Both the position numbers and the translations under genes were made by a program. Below, piece by piece: positions 5,889-14,847 of a DNA stretch of 14,847 nucleotides (the stretch's first letter is position 1; the number at the start of each line of letters is the position of its first letter). The notes beneath the pieces were generated by a model that saw only the letters and a program-made list of their open reading frames with translations, was not told the origin of the DNA and ran no database searches. The stretch lies in NCBI GenBank assembly GCA_936936565.1, contig CAKZIX010000204.1, forward strand, positions 1 to 14,847. The letters are read 5' to 3'. The stretch is from an uncultured Nocardiaceae bacterium (GTDB taxonomy: Bacteria; Actinomycetota; Actinomycetes; Mycobacteriales; Mycobacteriaceae).

Positions 5889-6375
5889 TGGATCGGTTGT
5901 TGTGGACGCTGCTGCTGGTGGCCTTGTGGCTGGGCGCGCTGTATCTGATGTATCGCGGCTGGACCCGCAAGGCCGCGCGGCAGGCCGCCCGGATCGGCGA
6001 ATTGCCGCGGGTACCGAAGGAATTGGGTGCACAGCTGCTGGAACCGGCCACCGGCCTGTACGTCGGAAGCACGCTGGCGCCGAGCTGGCAGGACCGCATT
6101 GCGGTCGGTGACCTGGGATTTCGCTCCAGCGCCGAAATCACCCGCTTCGAGAAGGGCATCCTGCTGTTGCGCAGCGGGTCGGCCACGATCTGGATCCCGC
6201 AGGATTCGATCACCGCGGTACGCACCGAGCGCGGGCTCGCGGGCAAGGTGATGACCGCCGACGGCCTGCTGGTGATCCGCTGGAAACTGCCGACCGGAAC
6301 CGAGATCGACACCGGATTCCGCGGCGACGACAAGACCGTCTACCCGGCATGGGCCGGCGAAGGGACGCAACCATC

Positions 6376-6379
<4 letters not shown>
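5888..6379 (+). CDS. Membrane-anchored PH-like domain protein of the pyr operon
   Basis: 163 residues from ATG 5888. A GTG at 5885 would add one residue and give a GTGA overlap; I prefer ATG because GGGGAA (5877-5882) is better spaced to it. Residues about 3-22 (RLLWTLLLVALWLGALYLMY) form one transmembrane helix, followed by a basic juxtamembrane stretch (RGWTRKAARQAARIG), so the rest should face the cytoplasm. The body has beta-rich segments (LYVGSTLAPSWQDRIAV, EITRFEKGILLLRSG, IWIPQDSITAVRTERG, LLVIRWKLPTGTEIDTGFR) like the bacterial PH-like domain. A gene of this type lies at the same place in M. tuberculosis (Rv1382, as I recall). The function is not established. Tight coupling between pyrC and carA suggests co-expression with pyrimidine synthesis; a membrane-linked regulatory or scaffolding role is only a guess. 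Confidence 0.85.
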
Positions 6380-7554
<1,175 letters not shown>

Positions 7555-7558
7555 CAGC

Positions 7559-10884
<3,326 letters not shown>

Positions 10885-10888
<4 letters not shown>

Positions 10889-11688
10889 AGACCTTCGCCG
10901 AACGGCTCGACAGCGCGCTGCACAAGCGCGGCCCGCTGTGCGTCGGGGTGGACCCGCACCCGGAGTTGTTGCAGGCCTGGGATCTTCCGCTCTCGGCCGA
11001 CGGCCTCGAGCGCTTCGCGGAGATCTGCGTCGAGGCCTACGACGGGCACGTCGCCGTCGTCAAGCCGCAGGTGGCTTTCTTCGAACCGTTCGGCTCGGCC
11101 GGAATCCTGGTGCTGGAGAACATGATCAAGGTGTTCCGCGGCTCCGGCACCCTGGTGCTCGCCGACGCCAAGCGTGGCGACATCGGATCCACCATGGATG
11201 CGTATGCACGGGCCTGGCTCGACGAGTCGTCGCCGCTGTGCAGCGACGCCGTCACGGTGTCGCCATACCTCGGCTTCGGGTCGCTCGAGCCGGCCTTGGC
11301 GCACACTCCCGAGCGCGGCGTGTTCGTGCTGGCCGCCACCTCCAACCCGGAGGGCGCCCAGGTGCAGCAAGGCACCGGCCTGGACGGGCGCTCGATCAGC
11401 CAGACCATCGTCGACGAGGCGGGCGCCCGCAACGCCTCCGTCGGCGTGGTGGTCGGCGCGACACTGACGCACGCACCCGACCTCAGTCGGGTCAACGGCC
11501 CCATCCTGATGCCCGGCGTCGGCGCCCAGGGCGGCGGCGCAGACACGGTACGCAATCTCGTCGGCGACAACACCAAGGCCGTCCTGCCCGCCGTCTCCCG
11601 TGACGTGCTCAAGGCCGGCCCCTCGGTGGACAAGCTGCGCGCCGAGGTGCGCCGCTGGATCGACCACTTCGAGTTCCTGCGCTACTGA
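10885..11688 (+). CDS. pyrF: Orotidine 5'-phosphate decarboxylase (type 2)
   Basis: 267 residues. It decarboxylates OMP to UMP, the last step of the pathway and the source of the UMP that PyrR and CarB sense. The long actinobacterial/myxococcal type 2 form is recognised by GVDPHPELL (21-29), the catalytic segment LADAKRGDIGST (92-103) with D94, K96 and D99, and PYLGFGSLEP and PGVGAQGG further on. ATG 10885 overlaps the carB stop (ATGA). It is the last gene of the operon; a hairpin follows within 25 bases. pyrD and pyrE, needed to convert dihydroorotate to OMP, are not in this window and must be encoded elsewhere. Confidence 0.97.
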
Positions 11689-11709
11689 GCTCGACCGTGC
11701 CAATCGATG

Positions 11710-11747
11710 GGTACGTGCGGATATCCGTCTGATTTCCGCACGTAACC
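11710..11747 (+). terminator. Hairpin after pyrF, probable operon terminator without a U-tract
   Basis: TACGTGCGGA (11712-11721) and TCCGCACGTA (11735-11744) pair perfectly over ten bases around a 13-base loop; with A11745 bulged, two further G-C pairs form (11710-11711 with 11746-11747). It lies 22-59 bases after the pyrF stop. No run of T follows, which is common for actinobacterial hairpin terminators. The 9-mer CGTGCGGAT of the left arm recurs at 11755-11763, so these could instead be repeated protein sites in front of the hydrolase gene. Confidence 0.55.
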
Positions 11748-11792
11748 ACCATCTCGTGCGGATCGGCTGCGTTCGCGACCTGGTCCTGATCG

Positions 11793-11822
11793 TTCGAGCG
11801 CTGCAGTGAACACCTGTACACT
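11793..11822 (+). promoter_or_regulatory. Promoter of a leaderless hydrolase gene
   Basis: TACACT (11817-11822) is a good -10 box and ends exactly six bases before ATG 11829, so transcription should begin at the start codon. TTCGAG (11793-11798) is a weak -35 at an 18-base spacing. There is no Shine-Dalgarno sequence before the ATG, which agrees with a leaderless message. Confidence 0.6.
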
Positions 11823-11828
11823 CGATGC

Positions 11829-13001
11829 ATGACTCAGCGTTCCGAGCTGCGCGTACTGACGAAACTGGGCCTCGACGAGCTCGGTGACGCGGCCTCTGGT
11901 GTGCATTCGGTGCACCGTGCCATCTCCGATCGGGTGTTCACCTTCGTGCCGGTGCCGCCCGTGAAATGGATGCACGACGTCATCACCGACGGCGTGTACG
12001 AGATCGTGGCGGGCGCCAGCCGCGCCACCGGGCTGGTTGCCGAGGCCGCGGTACCTGATCTGCCCCCGGTGTCGGACACCGTTCGGGGCGGTGTGTTGCT
12101 GGGGATTCTGCAGGGTCTCATCGGCGACAAGCTGCCCGCCGAGCTCACCGCACGGATGACGGTTCGCGTCGACGGGAAGCCGGTTGCCGATGTGGCGCAA
12201 GCGTTTCCGGGTGCGACCGGCCGGTTGGTGGTGTTCGTGCACGGCCTGGTTGAAACCGAGCATGCGTGGCGTCTGGGCGGGCGGCCCGCCTACGGCGAGC
12301 GCCTGGCCGCAGACCTCGGCATGACCCCGGTGTACGTGCGCTACAACACCGGTCGGCACATTTCGGAGAACGGTCGTGAACTGGCGGCGCTGCTCGAGGC
12401 ACTCGTCGCGGCCTGGCCGGTACCGGTGGCGCAGATAGCGCTCGTCGGGCACTCGATGGGCGCCATGGTGGCGCGTAGCGCCTGCCACCAGGCGCCCGAG
12501 AGCTACTGGGTGCGCCGCGTGCATCACGTCGTGTGTCTGGGCTCACCGCACCTGGGTGCGCCGTTGGAACAGTTCGTGCACTACGCCAGCGCCGTGCTCG
12601 CCGCGGTGCCCGAGACCAGGGCTTTCGGCGCGCTGCTGCGCCGGCGCAGCGCCGGAATCCGGGATCTGCGCGCCGGCTCGCTCGTCGACGAGGACTGGCG
12701 CGACCGCGACGCCGACGCCCTGGCCGCCGCGGTATGCGCCGAAGTTCCACTGCTGACCGGTGCCGCGCACTTCTTCGTTTCCGCAACCGTGACTCGCAGT
12801 CCGCGACATCCGTTGGGCCGCTTGATCGGTGACGGCCTGGTGCTGGTGCCCAGCGCGAGCGGGCGCAGCCGGCGCCGCCGCATCGGGTTCGACGAAGCGG
12901 ACGGTTTCCACATCGGCGGTGCCAGCCACTTCACGCTGCTCAACAACGACGCGGTGTACGAACAACTGCGGTCGTGGCTGCGTGCCCCGGTAGTGGTATG
13001 A
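11829..13001 (+). CDS. Alpha/beta hydrolase, PGAP1-like or lipase-like esterase
   Basis: 390 residues. The hydrolase core begins near residue 130: oxyanion-hole motif VVFVHGL (134-140), nucleophile elbow GHSMG (207-211) with S209, then VVCLGSPHLGAPLEQF (225-240s). The likely acid is D335 (IGDGLVLVPSASG) and the base H367 (GGASHFTLL). GSPHLGAP after the elbow is typical of PGAP1-like and triacylglycerol-lipase-like proteins that act on lipid esters. Residues 1-130 are a separate, mostly helical region with a hydrophobic patch (GGVLLGILQGLIG, 87-99). No signal peptide is seen, so it is probably cytoplasmic or membrane-associated. The substrate is unknown. The start is fixed by the -10 box six bases upstream. 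It is a single-gene unit between the pyr operon hairpin and the mihF promoter. Confidence 0.85.
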   Translation: MTQRSELRVLTKLGLDELGDAASGVHSVHRAISDRVFTFVPVPPVKWMHDVITDGVYEIVAGASRATGLVAEAAVPDLPPVSDTVRGGVLLGILQGLIGDKLPAELTARMTVRVDGKPVADVAQAFPGATGRLVVFVHGLVETEHAWRLGGRPAYGERLAADLGMTPVYVRYNTGRHISENGRELAALLEALVAAWPVPVAQIALVGHSMGAMVARSACHQAPESYWVRRVHHVVCLGSPHLGAPLEQFVHYASAVLAAVPETRAFGALLRRRSAGIRDLRAGSLVDEDWRDRDADALAAAVCAEVPLLTGAAHFFVSATVTRSPRHPLGRLIGDGLVLVPSASGRSRRRRIGFDEADGFHIGGASHFTLLNNDAVYEQLRSWLRAPVVV

Positions 13002-13034
13002 GGCCGACACGACACGCCTTGACCTGGGGGTGGG

Positions 13035-13064
13035 TTCGCAAACGTGCACGTCACGCAGTACGGT
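13035..13064 (+). promoter_or_regulatory. Putative mihF-gmk promoter
   Basis: TTCGCA (13035-13040) and TACGGT (13059-13064) are 18 bases apart and resemble -35 and -10 boxes. A perfect 10-base palindrome ACGTGCACGT (13042-13051) lies in the spacer and could bind a dimeric regulator. Transcription would start near 13071, leaving a leader of about 89 bases before mihF. Other -10 candidates in this 158-base gap cannot be excluded. Confidence 0.35.
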
Positions 13065-13075
13065 CGCTTGTGGCT

Positions 13076-13122
13076 GCCGGGTAGCACCGGCGGGTAACAG
13101 CGAATGGCGAGCCCTGCTCGCC
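13076..13122 (+). promoter_or_regulatory. Two small hairpins in the mihF leader
   Basis: GCCGG (13076-13080) can pair with CCGGC (13087-13091), and GGCGAGC (13106-13112) with GCTCGCC (13116-13122) around a CCT loop. The second is a stable 7-pair stem 37 bases before GTG 13160. They could end transcription from the hydrolase gene or shape the mihF leader; the sequence does not decide. No U-tract follows. Confidence 0.35.
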
Positions 13123-13159
13123 GGACTACTACGCAAGAACATATCGAGACGGAGGAACC

Positions 13160-13480
13160 GTGGCCCTTCCCCAGTTGACCGATGAGCAGCGCGCTGCTGC
13201 ATTGGAGAAGGCGGCTGCCGCTCGTCGCGCGCGGGCTGAGCTCAAGGATCGGTTGAAGCGCGGCGGCACCGACCTCAAGAAGGTGCTCGCCGACGCCGAG
13301 GAAGACGAGATCCTCGGCAAGATGAAGGTCTCGGCTCTGCTCGAGGCGCTGCCGAAGGTCGGCAAGGTCAAGGCGCAGGAAATCATGACCGAACTGGAAA
13401 TCGCCCCGACCCGTCGCCTGCGTGGCCTCGGGGAGCGGCAGCGCAAGGCGCTCCTCGACAAGTTCGGTTTCGAGGGCTGA
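13160..13480 (+). CDS. mihF: Mycobacterial-type integration host factor MihF
   Basis: 106 residues. MihF is an essential nucleoid-associated DNA-binding protein of actinobacteria, unrelated in fold to enterobacterial IHF; it stimulates phage L5 integration and compacts DNA in mycobacteria. The protein starts ALPQLTDEQRAAALEKAAAA and carries a long basic N-terminal helix (ARRARAELKDRLKRGG), then VSALLEALPKVGKVKAQEIM with the helix-hairpin-helix-like LPKVGKVKA, and a conserved end TRRLRGLGERQRKALLDKFG. The match to the mycobacterial protein, as I remember it, is nearly complete after residue 50. GTG 13160 is preceded by GGAGG (13151-13155). gmk begins eight bases after the stop, so the two are co-transcribed. 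Confidence 0.97.
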   Translation: MALPQLTDEQRAAALEKAAAARRARAELKDRLKRGGTDLKKVLADAEEDEILGKMKVSALLEALPKVGKVKAQEIMTELEIAPTRRLRGLGERQRKALLDKFGFEG

Positions 13481-13488
13481 CACAGCGA

Positions 13489-14127
13489 GTGGTCGCGACG
13501 ACAACATCCGATGAGCGACTCATGAGCAGAGCCCAGCAGGGCTCCGACAGTGCCGTGCAGAGGGGTCGACTGGTTGTTCTGGTCGGCCCCTCCGCCGTCG
13601 GCAAGTCGACGGTGGTGCGCTGTGTGCTGGAGCAGGAACCGTCGGTGCTGTTCAGCGTGTCGGCGACGACGCGTGGTCCGCGTCCGGGGGAAGAACACGG
13701 GCGCGACTACTACTTCGTCTCACGGGCGCAGTTCGACCGGATGATCGAGTCTGGTGACATGCTCGAATGGGCCGATGTCCACGGTGGCCTGCAACGGTCC
13801 GGAACGCCGGCGGCGCCGGTGCGCGAGGCGCTCGCCGCTGGGCGGTCCGTTCTGGTCGAGGTCGATCTCAACGGCGCCCGGTCCATCCGCGGCGTCATGC
13901 CGGAGGCGACCCTCGTGTTCTTGGCGCCGCCGAGCTGGGAGGTACTGGTCGCCCGCCTGATGGGCCGCGGCACCGAGCCCGAGCATGTGATCCGGCGGCG
14001 GCTGGAGACCGCGCGCACCGAACTGGCCGCGCAACACGAGTTCGACCATGTGATCGTCAACCACGATGTGCAGGATGCGTGCGCGGAGTTGGTATCCTTG
14101 TTGGTTGGACGACCGTACGACGGTTGA
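13489..14127 (+). CDS. gmk: Guanylate kinase
   Basis: 212 residues from GTG 13489. It phosphorylates GMP (and dGMP) to GDP with ATP. The P-loop is GPSAVGKST (33-41); the GMP-binding segment is SVSATTRGPRPGE (56-68) followed by DYYF; EWADVHGGLQRSGT (93-106) replaces the EWAxVHGxxYGTS of enterobacterial enzymes, as also seen in mycobacteria; the lid has RGTEPEHVIRRRL. The length fits the family (about 200-210). An ATG at 13522 would give 201 residues. I prefer GTG 13489 because it is eight bases after mihF and is preceded by ACAGCGA, the same heptamer that precedes the rpoZ start. Neither start has a good ribosome site, so translation probably depends on mihF. Confidence 0.95.
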   Translation: MVATTTSDERLMSRAQQGSDSAVQRGRLVVLVGPSAVGKSTVVRCVLEQEPSVLFSVSATTRGPRPGEEHGRDYYFVSRAQFDRMIESGDMLEWADVHGGLQRSGTPAAPVREALAAGRSVLVEVDLNGARSIRGVMPEATLVFLAPPSWEVLVARLMGRGTEPEHVIRRRLETARTELAAQHEFDHVIVNHDVQDACAELVSLLVGRPYDG

Positions 14128-14160
14128 CCGCCCTCATTCTTCTACCGGGAGTAACAGCGA

Positions 14161-14433
14161 GTGAGCACTCAAGCCCTGCCTGCGTACGACACCCCGCTCG
14201 GCATCACCAACCCGCCGATCGACGAGCTGCTCGCGCGCACCTCCTCGAAGTATGCGCTGGTCATCTACGCGGCCAAGCGCGCGCGTCAGATCAACGACTA
14301 CTACAACCAGCTCGGCGACGGCATCCTCGAGTACGTCGGCCCGCTCGTCGAGCCGGGTCTGCAGGAGAAGCCGCTGTCGATCGCGCTGCGCGAGATCCAC
14401 TCCGACCTGCTCGAGCACACCGAAGGTGAATAG
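14161..14433 (+). CDS. rpoZ: DNA-directed RNA polymerase omega subunit
   Basis: 90 residues. Omega clamps the beta-prime subunit and helps RNA polymerase assembly. The conserved [20 protein letters not shown] (18-37) followed by [16 protein letters not shown] and the C-terminal [17 protein letters not shown] are typical of actinobacterial omega, with a longer N-terminal arm than in E. coli. GTG 14161 has GGGAG nine bases upstream (14147-14151). It lies 33 bases after gmk, with no terminator between, so it probably belongs to the mihF-gmk unit. coaBC follows after 69 bases. Confidence 0.97.
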
Positions 14434-14502
14434 ATCTCGAGTGGGAGCCGTGCCGGTGACCGTGTCGTTCGCGGCGCGGCGTCGTCTGGACTGAGGGAGC
14501 GC

Positions 14503-14847
14503 ATGCCAGCGCCAGCGAGCGAGCAACCGGGGGAAGACGACGCCGCACCGCGCCGCGAGACCGACATCATCGTCGGTGTAGCGGGTGGAATCGCCGCGTA
14601 CAAGAGCTGCGCGCTGATCCGTAGCTTCACCGAAAGCGGACACCGCGTGCGCGTGATTCCGACGGAATCCGCGCTCGAATTCGTCGGCGCCGCAACCTTC
14701 GAAGCGCTGTCCGGGCACCCGGTGACCCACAAGGTGTTCGAGGACGTGCCGCAGGTGCCGCACGTGCGCCTCGGCCAGCGGGCCGCGCTCGTGGTGGTGG
14801 CTCCGGCCACCGCCGACCTGATGGCGCGCGCCGCGCAGGGCCGCGCC
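14503..14847 (+). CDS. coaBC: Phosphopantothenoylcysteine decarboxylase/synthetase, N-terminal part (cut by window edge)
   Basis: 115 residues are visible; the gene runs off the right edge. CoaBC joins cysteine to 4'-phosphopantothenate and decarboxylates the product to 4'-phosphopantetheine. Only the start of the flavin-dependent CoaC domain is present: VGVAGGIAAYKSCALIR (24-40), the conserved active-site histidine H87 in VPHVRLG, and VVVAPATADLMARAAQG (97-113). The CoaB half should follow outside the window. The first 20 residues (rich in A, P, E, D) are a variable lead-in. ATG 14503 is supported by GAGGGAG just upstream (14493-14499). The order rpoZ-coaBC is the usual one in Mycobacteriales. 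Confidence 0.95.
   Translation, partial: MPAPASEQPGEDDAAPRRETDIIVGVAGGIAAYKSCALIRSFTESGHRVRVIPTESALEFVGAATFEALSGHPVTHKVFEDVPQVPHVRLGQRAALVVVAPATADLMARAAQGRA

Noticed and set aside
4407..6032. Minus-strand open frame of 541 codons opposite pyrB, pyrC and the membrane gene
   Set aside because: Antisense shadow; it begins and ends without regard to gene borders and has no recognisable motif.
12145..12786. Minus-strand Arg/Ala-rich frame opposite the hydrolase gene
   Set aside because: Low-complexity shadow of the hydrolase codons, with no domain features.
14124..14129. TTGACC at the end of gmk as a -35 box for rpoZ
   Set aside because: No convincing -10 box lies 16-19 bases downstream; read-through from the mihF-gmk unit explains rpoZ expression better.

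Overview
The window is high-GC DNA from an actinomycete of the order Mycobacteriales, most likely Nocardia or a close relative. Three things point there: the gene order pyrR-pyrB-pyrC-(membrane gene)-carA-carB-pyrF followed by mihF-gmk-rpoZ-coaBC, which is the order I recall from Mycobacterium tuberculosis; a mihF product that looks nearly identical to the mycobacterial integration host factor; and strong G/C preference at third codon positions. The species assignment is inference from memory of these families, not a search.

Region 1 (1-2834) is accessory. A serpin-like gene runs off the left edge on the minus strand. It is divergent, across only 42 bases, from a small TfoX/Sxy-domain gene. 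A minus-strand XRE-cupin regulator is divergent from a thioredoxin-reductase-like flavoprotein that keeps a CxxC dithiol but lacks a recognisable NADPH-binding motif. Their shared 193-base spacer holds four copies of a TTGCCG/CGGCAA element that look like operators. A GNAT acetyltransferase gene converges on the flavoprotein gene with one base between the stop codons.

Region 2 (2835-11750) is the de novo pyrimidine operon. A short leader carries a PyrR-binding RNA hairpin whose lower stem takes up part of the Shine-Dalgarno sequence of pyrR, the arrangement expected for translational repression by PyrR. The genes pyrR, pyrB, pyrC, a PH-like membrane protein gene, carA, carB and pyrF follow, nearly all with overlapping stop/start codons. 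Together they encode carbamoyl-phosphate synthetase (both subunits), aspartate transcarbamoylase, dihydroorotase and OMP decarboxylase. pyrD and pyrE are not in the window. A hairpin without a U-tract lies just after pyrF.

Region 3 (11829-13001) is a leaderless alpha/beta hydrolase gene in the slot between the pyr operon and mihF; in M. tuberculosis I recall PE/PPE genes at this place.

Region 4 (13002-14847) is a second core cluster: mihF (nucleoid protein), gmk (guanylate kinase), rpoZ (RNA polymerase omega) and the start of coaBC (coenzyme A synthesis), cut by the right edge.

I see no mobile element, CRISPR array, tRNA, rRNA or phage gene. Most of the window is well-known core metabolism. 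The less ordinary items are the regulator/flavoprotein pair with its repeated elements, the compact divergent leaderless promoter, the membrane PH-like protein nested in the pyr operon, and a shared sequence context at three start codons near mihF, gmk and rpoZ.
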